Source: Heterobilharzia americana (Eukaryota > Platyhelminthes > Trematoda > Strigeidida > Schistosomatidae). From it: a stretch of DNA of 64,000 bases. Location: positions 1 through 64,000 of the forward strand of contig CALYCZ020000121.1 of NCBI GenBank assembly GCA_944470555.2. The letters are read 5' to 3'. Below are positions 44,421-55,488 of the stretch, in pieces. The position numbers and the translations under genes are program-made. The notes under the pieces are model-generated. The model was given only the letters and a program-made list of their open reading frames with translations, made no database searches and was not told the DNA's origin. How positions within the stretch are numbered: the stretch's first letter is position 1; every line of letters starts with the position of its first letter.

Positions 44421-45610
44421 GACTGTGAACTGTCAAGGAAGGGTTAATATTATTTACTTGGGCATTTCAAAGACATATGATCATGTTAATCGTAACTGCC
44501 CTGTCGATCGAACTGCCACCCATCGACTAGTTGTCCTAATATCTACGTAGCCATTTGGTTACAGTTCGAGTAAATTTTCTCTCCTTGGGTCAAGTAATGT
44601 CCAAGTGGAGCTCCTCTGGGTTTGGCACCAACACCCTCTTCTTTTTCTGATATACATGAACGACTTGCCTCAACAGGTTCGTTATGAGACTTTTTGTGCC
44701 CAGGATGTGAAACTTCGTAGAAGAAGATAGCTCCCGTACAAAAAGACTTAACCCACTTCCAAAACCGGCCGATAGTAATGGGATTCCATTTGATCCTAAA
44801 AAATGCAAGGCTGGACATCTACAAAGTGACGCATGTTATGTGCGTAATCTTTATGGCATAGAACTAGAAGCGTCATATATGAAGGATTTGAGGGTTTCAG
44901 ACCCCAAAGCAGTATAGCCTCATGCCAACTGCGACGAACACATTTCTTGGAAATTTAGCACAATTGGATCTCGGTCAAATTTTTGGACAATTCGATGACA
45001 TGTTTGCACCAAGCTTTTGATAGCTTCGCACGACTTTACCTGGAGATTGAGAGTGCAGTCTCTCTCCTCTCTCTGCAGAAGCGAGAACTACGCCCAGAAG
45101 GCACTCGTGGGTACTCTACTAAATCTGTTCATTCACTTAGGCTTGAAACATTTCGAGAAGGACTGGCAGAGACTTCGGTATATCCTGTGGGATTTGGAAG
45201 AGTAACTGGGGGCCCGATAATTGCCAACGATATCTCAAAATACCATTCATTAACCCTAGCCTATTTGCAACAACAATTGTGAAGGATACATACAAAGACG
45301 AAGACGAAACCTGAGAGGTTTAACTGATAATACTGGCTTAGAGGTCAATCAACAGACAACTCGAGTGAAGAAAATCAGTTGTCTGCAACACCTAAGAGGA
45401 CAAAATGTTTCATGCTTCAGTTGTTTATTTTCCATAGCACGGGTTTTCTTCAGGACACCAAATGTGATCCAAAAGCCAGGGTCGAATCATGTTCAAGTGG
45501 GTTACTGGTTCTCCCATACAGCGGTCCATGACTGGAACGCTCTACCGAAGCAAGTGATAGCAGCTTTGTTCATGACCACATTCAAAGAAACATAGAACTC
45601 CCAGAGAGAC
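44340..45610 (+). pseudogene. Decayed CR1-like RT fragment (copy 0)
   Basis: Pieces in several frames follow the order of the intact neighbour: PEEWRLAKL, VNRNCP (motif A remnant), LIYMNDLPQQV (motif B end) and HDWNALPKQVIAA near the C-terminus (45500-45560). Many stops and frameshifts; no ORF1 or endonuclease. Confidence 0.65.
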
Positions 45611-45982
45611 AATCATCGTAGGGATTACTACTGGCTGATGACCTGCCAACCTTTTCATTGCAGACTGAAGACCGCTTGATACTGGCTCGCTTTCGAAAGG
45701 AAGTGTAATCTTACCGCGATTTAGCAATTTAGCTTTCGATGTGTATAACGCAACGATAGCCCCGATTTTCAGTAGAAGTATTCTCTCGAGCTTCCAGTTC
45801 GATGAGCTTACCCTTCTTTGCGTGTATTTTTGTTCACACTAGGATAACGAGGCCTTAACTCCGTCCCAGTTTTGGTTTGATCTGATAACGTCAAGGTTTC
45901 TACTCTTCCTGAAGCTTCCCCAGAGATTATATCCTCAATTTTTTATATTTTACTTTATATCCCTTTTACAAGTTCAACGAAA
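45611..45982. other. Junction between CR1-like copies 0 and 1
   Basis: Low-information sequence before the PHD-encoding start of copy 1; probably its 5' UTR. No frame recognised. Confidence 0.4.
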
Positions 45983-46333
45983 ATGGCGGCCAAACAGATG
46001 TGCAAGAGGCAGGACTGCCGTCAACCTGTTCAGGCGGGTGTGTAATGTGACACGTGTAACGGATGGTTCCATACCGCTTGCACTGACCTAACACAAACTG
46101 AGTACACAAAACTCACTAAGCCCTGCAGCAAGTGATATTGCCGCTTGTGTAGATCTGCACTAGACGATGTTCTTGAAGACATCATCAGAAAGTTATCGGA
46201 ATTAAAAAACAGACTGAAAGCAGATCATAAAAAAGGGAGGCTGGAGAACTCAAAAGCAGCGCCTAAGTACGAGGGTTATGGAGTCAGAAGATCGTCTGAC
46301 GGAAAAAGTACTCAGGTCACTCGACAAGAGTAA
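45983..46333 (+). pseudogene. ORF1 PHD-finger region, copy 1
   Basis: The reading CDTCNGWFHTACTDL followed by spaced Cys pairs matches a PHD zinc finger (C4HC3), as known in ORF1 of CR1-clade elements. It is interrupted by TAA and TGA codons, so not translatable. It is followed by a Lys/Glu-rich coiled-coil-like stretch. Confidence 0.65.
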
Positions 46334-46546
46334 GGGTATGGTTTGACGGAGGACATGGTGCAGCACAGTACTAAAATAACATCAACTGTCCTACAGCCCT
46401 TCACTCAGATTTTGTCATCAACAGATGAGGCGCAAAATGAAACGGTCGTACCAAACACGGGTGGTCAAGATGGAGAATGGGCGACCGTTGTACGAAATTA
46501 AAGCAAGCGAGTTTCAACTCCAGTCAAACCCACCGGGTCTGGGAAG

Positions 46547-47344
46547 GTGAGAAACCCGGGGAACAAACCCAAGTTGGGTAATCCGGAAACCAGGGAGGAT
46601 AAACATGTGTCCTCAGGAAAGTGGAATGGACATCAGACCATGCGAGTCACTAACCAGGTCGTCAAACAGGCAAACGTGTTGCCCACGAAGGAGGGCAAAG
46701 CCGGAGAAAAGGTGAAAGCTCAAAAAAAAACGACCAAGCGTCAACAGCTGAAAAGACATATCAATGTCCGGAATGATTCCTTGATCTTCATGAACCTGAC
46801 AGACAGCCCTGAACTCCCATATAGCCTTCAGGACAAGAATGATAGGATTCTTTGGGAGAATGTATGCAGAAAACTCAAGCTGGACCACATAAAACCACTA
46901 GCTGCAGCTAGGCTTTCTAGAGGTCCCGATTCAATGACTAAGGGCAAACCCCGTCTTTTAAGGCTCACATTCTCCAGCCCAGAGGATATTGACTATGTAC
47001 TCTTGGCATCTCACGAGCTAAAAGCTGAAGCAGAAGTTAGGATACTGCTGGACATCCCACATTCTGAGAGAAAAGCTCTAAAGAATCTGTTGGGTGACAG
47101 TCGTGATGCCTACTTCAGAGGAAGAAACCTAATAGTGCCAGGCATACCAGAGAATCCAGGCACCGAGGATATTCACTACGGTCCTCACGAGTGGAAATTC
47201 CTCAAAAATACTTCGAACCTGAAGGAAGTAATCACCCGAAGCGTCTCACGCATGCCCAAAAAAGACGGTGACCCCGGACCAAGGCTGATCAAAGTGGTCT
47301 TTTCGACCTCTCAAATGGCAGCATCTACACTGGAGGCTTTCTAG
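46547..47344 (+). pseudogene. ORF1 gag-like region, copy 1
   Basis: 265 open codons, Lys-rich start (residues 1-70), then a folded region with LIFMNLTDSPE, RLLRLTFSSPEDIDYVLL and a second VVFSTSQMA segment, consistent with the RNA-binding ORF1 of CR1-like elements. It lies directly upstream of the endonuclease. No host function is suggested. Confidence 0.65.
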
Positions 47345-47599
47345 GCGAACAGAAATCGCCTGCCATCTTCAGTCCGCATGCGGCCTGATAGGTCGCAGCA
47401 CGAAAGGGTACAACGAAAACAGAAAAAACTGGAGCTAGTTGTACCTCTGGAGGACTGCCTAGATGTAAAAACGGGGAAGGGGCGGGGAACACTACACTAG
47501 TGGTCAGCAATTAGGCACATTCCCAGGCCCCACTCATGGGCATCCAGCCAGCCAACTGGAGAATAGAGAGGGTGCAGGTATTGCATTCCAAGCACAGAG

Positions 47600-48302
47600 C
47601 ATAAATTGCATCTACACTAATGCACAAAGTTTACTGAATAAACTTGACGAGCCGCGGGACCGGAGTAGGGACACTTGCGTTCACGACATCGGTGTTACTG
47701 AGACGTGTCAAACCGGGAGCTGGCAATTGATGTGCCATGCCGTTTCGCAGTGACAGGAAGGCTGGTAGGGAAGTGGGGTAGCACTTTACGTCAGCTCCTC
47801 TCTCTCAGCCCATCAAATCCATATCCAAGAATTGGAATGCCTTGAAGAGTCCATTTGGTGCACCATAAAGCTGTCCAAGACTACAAAGTGCTTGGTGGGG
47901 GTCATTTACAGAAAACCGTCTACAGACTTACAGTATGACAATCGGATGCTAAGGCAATCAGTTGCTCTCTTATACTGTGGCACACACATACTGATTTTGG
48001 GAGACTTTAACTTGCAGAATGTCAACTTTGCAGATCGCAAGTTTAACGAGAGTGACGATTCCACTGAAGCCAGGTTCCTCGACTTGAATGAGGGACTGGG
48101 GCTTACGGAAAAAGTGAAAACTGTAACACGAGTTAGGGAGGTTCAAACCCCATCTCGCTTAGACTGCGTCTTCACAAATGAAGAATTCTTGGTGGACAGC
48201 TTGGCAATCCTGAATCTTTCGGACAGTAGTGACCACGTTGTCATCGGCTTTCAATTTGTTTGCGAAACCAATCTAACCAGACCTCTCAATGAACGTCATT
48301 GA
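47600..48302 (+). pseudogene. APE-type endonuclease region, copy 1
   Basis: Motifs in order: YTNAQSLLNKLDE, TETC, GVIYRKPS, LILGDFN, SRLDCVFTN and SDHVVIGF, the metal-binding and catalytic stations of the exonuclease III/APE fold used for target nicking. A stop near 47745 splits it; the part from 47832 is open for 156 codons. Confidence 0.8.
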
Positions 48303-48786
48303 AACTTCAGACGACCTAACACTTCGGCTCTCTAACCGCACTGCAACAGATAGATTGGAAAGTTAACCATGCGTGGCAAGATACGAACGCCCATGGGAAA
48401 ATCATACTTGACAAGATCATGTGCGCAATCGGTCGATTTGTTCCACTTTCGAGGCCGAAGTGCCTCAGGTTGCCTAAGGTAATAAGGAACCACACTAGCA
48501 AACTACTTAAGTTAAAGAGACATCACTGGGCTGAACACAAAAGGATTGGCACCTAATGTACCTACAGACGAGAAACATGTGTACGAGGGCCTTGAGAGCT
48601 GATAGGCAGCAGCATCAAGTCAGGCTCACAAACATGTGTGTGTCTAACCCGAGAAGTCTTTCCCGCTACTCTGCTTCATTCCGGCAGGCTAAAGTGGGAG
48701 TCAATGAACTACTAAGTGCGAACGGAATGACTAATGGCGACACTGAAGCAGCTTAGTTCTTGGCCAACCAGTAACTGCAAATCTTT
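48303..48786 (+). other. Endonuclease-RT linker, copy 1
   Basis: Short broken frames (48556-48756) correspond to the connector between endonuclease and RT; no motif. Confidence 0.5.
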
Positions 48787-50091
48787 TTGTCATCGTCCAC
48801 CTACTCAGGAGCTTATAAATACCCCACTAACAAAGTAGGACTCTCAGTGATCGACCTGAAAGTTGGGCTGGTACAGCGCAAACTGCTACTGCTCACTGGG
48901 GACACCTCTGCGGGATCAGATAAAATCCATCCGGCGGTGCTGCGAGAGGGAGCCTCAATCTTGCCCGAAACCATAAGTAAGTTATTTAAGAGTTCTGTGA
49001 GTCAGGGGACAGTACCTGATTCTTGGAAGCTGGGCAACACAACGCCAATCTTCAAAGGGGGTTGATGAAGCAATCCAAAGAAATACAGGCCGGTGACAGT
49101 TCTATCCGTTCCTTCCAATGCAACGGAATCTTCCATATACGATGGACAGAGGGATTACCTCACAAAGATAAATTCCCCCCCCCCAACGACGTGGATTTCG
49201 AAAAAATTCCCCTGCATTACCAATTCGCTCACTACAGTAGATAGGTGGACCAGCATTGTTGACCATCGAGGACTAATTGACGTTATCTACCTAGACTTTG
49301 CTAAGGAGCTTGATCGTGTTAATCACGACTGTCTTATCGATAAACTGAAATTAATTGGGATTCGACCCCCACTCGTTGACTGGCTGTCTTCATATCTGCG
49401 AGGCTGTTCATTTAGAGTTCTGGTGAGTTTCTGTGTGTTTAAAGAAACAGAATCTCCTAGTGGTGTTCCCCAAGGTTCAGCACTAGGGCCTCTCCTTTTT
49501 CTAATGTACGTAAACGACTTGCCTCAACAGGTCTTTTCCGAAATCCTTCTTTTTGCGGATGACGTGCAACTCTGGAGTGAAATCAAAAGTGAAGAAGACA
49601 GTGTTTCTCTGCAGGAAGACTTGACTCGACCTCACAGCTGGGCAGTCAACAACGGGCTTGCATTTAACCCTGAGAGATGTAAAGCAATACACTTAAAACG
49701 TGATGTATCTCGTGCATATAGCCCCAGCGGCATGGAACTTGAAGTATCACTGGCGGGAAAGGGTTTGGGCTTGTTGGTCTCCCAGGACTTAAAATCCTAT
49801 GCCAACTGTGGCAGAAACGCACTTTGTGGGAACTTGGCGTTAATAACTCTTGGACGAATTTCCAAGCAATTCGGTCATAGATGCTTCCATCTAGTTTTCA
49901 ACAGCTTCATACGGCATCACCTGGAGTTCGGAACCGTCGTCTTCCCCCCTTATCTCCAGGAGGACAAATTGAGCTTAGAACGCATCCAGAGGCGCTCGAC
50001 AAAGTCTGTTCAAGGACTTAGGTCCAAAAACATAAAAACCGCTGGTTGCGCTGGATCTGAATCCTCTGGAATGCAGAAGGTTAACAGGTGA
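48787..50091 (+). pseudogene. Reverse transcriptase, copy 1
   Basis: Finger region HPAVLREGASILPETISKLF (48787-49065), a frameshift, then a 332-codon frame from 49093. Motif A reads DFAKELDRVNHD (usually AKAFD), motif B SGVPQGSALGPLLFLMYVND, motif C LLFADDVQLW with both catalytic Asp residues present. Copies cDNA onto the nicked target in active relatives. Confidence 0.85.
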
Positions 50092-50092
50092 C

Positions 50093-50344
50093 TTGATAAT
50101 GACTTACAACATTCTGAGCATGCCTGGCCATCCACCCCGTCACTTATTAAATCCTACCTGCAACGCTAATCTTGGAGGACATGCACAGAAACTAAGCCTG
50201 GAACATAGCAGGCTGGATGTCAGGCACAACTTCTATTCCCTAAGAGTTGTTAAATCCTGGAAAGCTCTTCCTGAAGATATGATCCAGGCTACTTTGTGTG
50301 GATATTTTAAACGCCGACTGGATACCTACTTGATGCGTGGCTGA
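50093..50344 (+). pseudogene. RT C-terminal domain, copy 1
   Basis: 83 codons with RHNFYSLRVVKSWKALPED, the conserved Phe-Ser-x-Arg-x-x-x-x-Trp-Asn/Lys-x-Leu-Pro station at the end of CR1-like ORF2. Ends in TGA at 50342-50344. Confidence 0.7.
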
Positions 50345-50617
50345 GATCTGTCCAGAACTAAGTGAATTTTCACATTTTAACTGCCAGTTTTTCATCCTTC
50401 TTTACTTGTACAACAGGTTAACAACCGAAAGGAATGGTGATCCACGGTTACAGAAGCGGAAGCCAGTCAAAGGAAAGCTTCTATTCTGTCAACAACCATC
50501 TGAACCATTTGAAAAGGGACAGTGGGGTTTGACAAATTTTGATTGGTTTGTTATACTTACTCTGTTGAGGTTTCGGAACTCATTGAGCCAACATTTTTCA
50601 CCCTTTATTCAGTCTAA

Positions 50618-50932
50618 ATGACAGTTTCAAAAGATGTCTGCATGGTTTGTTGCAGAGATGTCAGCTGCTCAGCTAAGGCGATGGGTTGTGAGCTTTGCTC
50701 TCAATTGACTCACTGCTCTTGTGATTCCAACCAGCTATCTGGTTATTATGAGGCACAGCCTAATAGCCCCTTTGATGGAGGTTCGTACTTTTGTCCATGT
50801 CATAGGTCCAAAAGTAAGTACCAAATGGGCCTAGAGCTAGTGAGACAGAACTTCGATTACTTTACCAGTGAGATCTCTACACGAACCAGCCTCAATCTAA
50901 AGAAGTCTCATGGCCATAAAATAACCCTTTAA
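50618..50932 (+). pseudogene. ORF1 PHD-finger region, copy 2
   Basis: 104 open codons with CMVCCRDVSC, GCELCSQLTHCSCD and YFCPCH, a Cys/His array like a PHD finger, no stop inside. Diverged from copy 1, so the two insertions belong to different subfamilies. Confidence 0.65.
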
Positions 50933-51165
50933 GTTAACAGTAAGGGAAGTAGCGAATTTATCACTGTCACGGACCGTCTCCCCGTTAGCATGCCTCTGGA
51001 GCAGATCGTCTCAGTGATGAAACTGAACCTCACATCCGACAAGCGCCGAAAAAAGGTCTGAAGAAATGTAGGCGGGTCAGATCAGTTGAAAATGGAACAT
51101 TAGGTAACGATCGTAAGACTGACAAAGTAACGACTACTCAGCTTATTGGGAAGCCGAACCATGAG

Positions 51166-52226
51166 TTGACCACTGACCCTCCATCTCAGGTGAAACTTTC
51201 TGAAAAAAACAGATCTGGTCCCAGCACCCTTAACCCATGGCGGAAGCCACCTGCATCTGACTACCAGCCTCGTACAATCATCAAGATAACCCCCACAGCC
51301 GGCACCTCAGGTCTCCCGAGTCACTACCAAAAGGCCAATCAGAAATCTGAGTCTGCATTCACAGGGAGGAATACGCCCCAAAAGACGGACCATAACCTTA
51401 ACCTTAGATCGCTCATACTCTTCAAAGTTCAGGAAGGTGGCTCTTCCCTATTGACTAATAATGAAAAATATGATCTTGTCCAATGGAAGAGTGTCTGCAA
51501 ACTCCTATGAACCTCTCCCCGCAGCCCATCTCTTCAACGCCTAGCACGCAGTAAGTTCCCCCCAAAGGCTCTTGCAGACCTTTGAGAGTGTCTCTCTATA
51601 GTGTAGGTCACTCCGAACACATCCTTATGAAAGGTCATCAGTTGGTGAAGCGTAAACTGTCTGACGTCAGGATCAGGCTTGATAGAACCTAGTCAGTTCG
51701 AGAACTTCGCAACGGCAAGAAAAACCACTGTCAAGAACTATGCTGCTCAGTTATCATACACGGGATTCCCGAACGTTCAGGTACCGATACTGCTGAAACT
51801 ATCCACGATATAAATCAGAGGAGATACATTGTCAGCAAGCCCCAAATCTGTGTGAGGGTAGAAGGAATTATTCGCCTTCCAAGGCTGGCTCACCTCTCGA
51901 CTATTCATACTCCTAGGCTACTCCAAGTAACCCTTGACTCTCCGGACATGGTTAGAACTACCTTGGAATCCTGGCATAATGTTTCTGACACATACCTTAG
52001 AGAAACAAAGATAAGTGAGTGCAGACCCAGGGAGCAAAAGCAGACTAAGTGCTTACTGTTGGCCGACCCACATCTAACGATAGAACGGCTGGATGAGCAA
52101 GAGCTTTTGTCTACCTTGTCCCAGATTGAAGAACCCTGCACTAGTTCTCAGTCAAGGAGATCAGTGGATCTGGTAGCCATTGACTCCACCGCTTTATCAA
52201 AAAACTCATCAAAGCCGGTCATTTAA
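51166..52226 (+). pseudogene. ORF1 middle region, copy 2
   Basis: Two open stretches (51166-51510 and 51852-52226) separated by stops. The first ends in a KYDLVQWKSVCKLL motif comparable to the ILWENVCRKLKL of copy 1; the second has RLLQVTLDSPDMVRTTLES, parallel to the RLLRLTFSSPED segment. Confidence 0.6.
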
Positions 52227-52289
52227 AGGCTGGCCATACACCTTTAACTCAACCCGTTTCCGGGTCATCTGGCCATCATACTGTTATTC

Positions 52290-52950
52290 GCTGTACCTAC
52301 AATAATGTACGCAACCTGCGCTCCAAGGTACCTGAGTTAAGGTTAATAGTGGATGACGATAGCCCTAGCATGATGGCTTTTTATGAAACATGGCTCTCAG
52401 AGAACACAGAAGACGAAGAAGTTCGTTTAGGACAGCTGAGCCTAATCCGGAAGGATAAACGGGAAGGACCAGGAAGTGGCGTTGATCTTTACACCTGCCC
52501 TTCCCTAAAAGTCCATGAGATTCAATCTCATAGAATTGGCATTAAAGATGTCCAATGGCGTAGCATTAAGTGCTGCGGAGGCCCGTGTTTAGTTGGAGTT
52601 TTATACCGCCCTCCTGCAGCTGGTGCCACGTTAAATAAAACGTTATTACGGTCCGTCAGAGGAGCCCTGGAACTGAACTTCCCACAGGTCATCATCATGG
52701 GAGATTTTAACTTTCTTCAACTGTTTACCACAGAAAGTCCATCTACTGTTCTAAATGACTTTCTGGAATTGTCACTGGAAAACCCCTTGACCGAACATGT
52801 CTCCCAGTGTACTCGCTGGGGGACTGACGGTAAGGTATCCCGACTAGACTACATTTTCACAAATCGGTTCACTGGGGGTCAGCAGCTTGAATGTTTTCAG
52901 TCCTCTTGGCCTGAATGACCATGCAGTTATCTCCCTCAGTATTTCTATAT
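52290..52950 (+). pseudogene. APE-type endonuclease region, copy 2
   Basis: NNVRNLRSKVPEL, FYETWLSE, GVLYRPPAAG, VIIMGDFNFLQL and SRLDYIFTN in order; the SDH-type station continues in another frame after 52918 (LNDHAVISLS). A single frameshift separates them. Confidence 0.8.
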
Positions 52951-53087
52951 CTAAGCCACCCGTTCCCTATCAGTCACTAGTCAGGAATTAGAAAAGAATT
53001 GATTTCGAGAAGGTTCGGCAAGATATAGAAGGTTTCGATTGCTTAAATTGCGATGACCTACTGGATGTTGATGCCAGATAGGATCTG

Positions 53088-53434
53088 TTGAAGAACGTGA
53101 TCGTCTTGACGATAAAAGATAACACTCCTCCGATTCCAAGAAGAACCAACAAGTTCTACTCCTCTCGGCTTAAGTCAAGCACGCGCAAACTAATACGGCG
53201 TAAACGGTTATCTTGGAATCTATACAGGTGCGCTGACGACCCTTTTGAGTGGATAAATTATAAAGACATTCGTAACGGACGCACAATGAGAATCAGAAAT
53301 GGCAGAATAAACCACCAGACACAACTTTATAGAACCCTGGAGGGAAATCATGGGATACTGTACTCGCTGACAGTAACAATTCACTTAGTTTACAGGACCC
53401 CGTTAGCTTAGAGATTCTCCATTCTAACTCCGGG
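53088..53434 (+). pseudogene. Endonuclease-RT linker, copy 2
   Basis: A 107-codon basic frame (SSRLKSSTRKLIRRKR) typical of the connector between endonuclease and RT; ends in a stop. Confidence 0.5.
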
Positions 53435-54613
53435 GTGGCAAATATACTAGCTCATGAACCCCAAAACAGCTTCTGTCATTTGGGAGGCAAAACCACGCAC
53501 CTGTCAGACATCCGTATTACAGAGGGGCTAAGCCATATAGAGTTTGAACCCTCTATAATTATGGGAATATCAAAGAATCTGAACCCAAATAAGTCTCCAG
53601 GAATTGATGGGATCCACCCAAGAGCACTCGAAGAGTGTGCCAATATTCTGAGTGGACCACCACAAACCTCTTCAGATGTTGATTTCTGGACATGTTACCC
53701 TCTGACTGGAAACGGGTGGCTGTCGTCCCAACTTATAAAGGTGGAAACAAACTATTTGTCTCCAACTACAGACCGATCTCCCTGATCTCTTCAGTTGCGA
53801 GGGTCATGGAGAGAGTCATAAATAATTCACCTCGTGATCACTTAATAAATCAATCCTAAATGACTGCCAACATGGCTTTCTACCAGGAAGGTCATGTAAC
53901 ACCAATAGGAATAGGCGGACACTGTCTCTGACGCAGAAAAGCCTATACACATTGGTTTACTTGACTTTCCTAAGGCCTTTGACAGGGTCAATCATGATGT
54001 CCTTTGCAAGAAACTTCAGCTCATGGCTCTACATGGAAAATTAATAATTTGGCCTGGAGATTATCTGTACACCAAGTTTCAGTCAGATACAGTTGTTTCC
54101 TCTCTATCTAATTGGTTAACGATGCTGGGTGGTGTCCCTCAAGGTTCTATACTGGGCCCACTAATATTTCTTTCTTTAATCAGTGACCTACCATGGGTCC
54201 CCAATTCACATTCACTGCTATATGCCGCTGATCTGAAGATTTGGAGGGAAATACAGGAGCCAATGGATATTTCGGTGTTTCAGGAGGACCTTACGAAAAT
54301 CCTTAATTGGACTGCAGAAAATCTGCTCCTTCTCAACCCGAAGAAGTGTCGAATTATGACAGTTGACAAACATAAAGGCAGTCCCAGTTATTACTCTCTG
54401 AGTGAAATAAATATCTGTCACTCTTACATGAAACAAGATCTGGGAGTTGCACTAAATGATACACTAGAAGCCCCAGTCGACTGTTGCCTTGCAGCCAATA
54501 GGGCATATGAAATCCTAGGGTTTCTCTCGCGAAATTTAGGGTGTCTAACTGTTATTTCACTACAGTATATGTTCTGTACATTCGCCCTCGTCTGGAAAGA
54601 AATTCGCTTGTGA
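53435..54613 (+). pseudogene. Reverse transcriptase, copy 2
   Basis: Finger SPGIDGIHPRALEECANILS, motif A DFPKAFDRVNHDVLCKKLQL near 53960, motif B GGVPQGSILGPLIFLSLISD, then motif C as YAADLKIW where YADD is expected: one catalytic Asp is Ala, so the enzyme would be dead even without the frameshifts. Confidence 0.85.
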
Positions 54614-54671
54614 TTTCCACATACTTGAAAAAGGACATAGGCACAGGGTACAGAGAGGAGCTACAAAGAAA

Positions 54672-55079
54672 GTGGTTGGGTTACGACACAAACCGTACCC
54701 AGACCGCTTAGTTGCTCTTCAGCTGCACCCGGTACAATACCGGAGGATCAGAGAGGATATGATCATGATGTACCACATCACCCATAATCCCCTCCATCCT
54801 AACAGATTTATTTTAGGCTTTAGTCAGAAACGCGATCTGAGGGGTCACACCTTAAGAATAGAGCACTGGAGAGCACGTACAGAGATCCGTGCTAACTCAT
54901 TTGCGGTTAGAGTTTGTAAACTGTGGAACTCCCTCCCTTCAGCAGTTGTTACAGCCCCATCCCCCGATACTTTTAAAAGGAGTTTAGATGCACACCTCGA
55001 GTCCTACGGTACCGATGGGCTGTACTCGAGAAGCTTTCCCAAGATGAAATGCAGTAACACTACCTTGAGACCAGATTAA
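54672..55079 (+). pseudogene. RT C-terminal domain, copy 2
   Basis: 135 codons: HPVQYRRIREDMIMMYHI, then NSFAVRVCKLWNSLPSAVV, the CR1-like C-terminal station. It is duplicated, inverted, at 41880-42287. Not an independent gene. Confidence 0.8.
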
Positions 55080-55284
55080 CTAATAATCGTATCTCTATTC
55101 TTTCAGGTTTTTCAGAATCGAGGAGATAACTGTGACCATTCCAAACTCAGAATGTATTCCAATAAGACAAACTTAGAACCCAAGGAACCGCCGCTCACTA
55201 ATTCCACAACACGAAGTTTGAAGTTTGTAGTTTGAGTGTTGAAGAGCGCAGAGTTTGGTTTCTGCGGTACTCCGGTCAGTCGGG
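55080..55284 (+). promoter_or_regulatory. Short SPT5 upstream region (right copy)
   Basis: Mirror of 41675-41879. It contains a TTCTTTCAG that could serve as a splice acceptor for an upstream non-coding exon or trans-splicing; this is speculative. Confidence 0.35.
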
Positions 55285-55488
55285 ATGAGTGACTACTCGG
55301 ATTCAGACCTGTCCGCTAACCAGTCTCCACCCAAGAAGAAAGGCAAACCCCAGAAGTATACTAAAAATGATCTTTCGGATGATGAAGAGGAAGAGGAGGA
55401 GGACGACGAGGAAGATGATGGGGTTGATGAAGATGAGGAACCTGGCTTGACGTCGAAGAAAAAAAGGCGGATGAACTTCGCAATCAAG
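55285..55488 (+). CDS. SUPT5H: SPT5 exon 1 (right copy)
   Basis: Residues 1-68, identical to the middle copy; donor GTGATT. A single base difference from the inverted arm lies downstream in the intron near 55545. Confidence 0.8.

Larger units (their letters stand above)
45983..50345 (+). mobile_element. CR1-like non-LTR retroelement, near full length (copy 1)
   Basis: Order: ORF1 with a PHD-like finger and gag-like region, then APE-type endonuclease, RT and the C-terminal domain. Several in-frame stops (two within the PHD region) and frameshifts (near 48300, 49065) show it is dead. It is in the same orientation as the right SPT5 copy. Confidence 0.85.
50618..55090 (+). mobile_element. CR1-like non-LTR retroelement, near full length (copy 2)
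   Basis: PHD-type ORF1, endonuclease, RT and C-terminal domain in order. It begins in the unique spacer and ends in the right arm of inverted repeat 2; the arm border (54549) cuts through the RT. Its 3' end is about 200 bp from the SPT5 ATG. Broken by several frameshifts. Confidence 0.85.

Noticed and set aside
54672..55079. 135-codon open frame as an independent host gene
   Set aside because: It continues the CR1-like reverse transcriptase of the same strand and carries the family's C-terminal motif.
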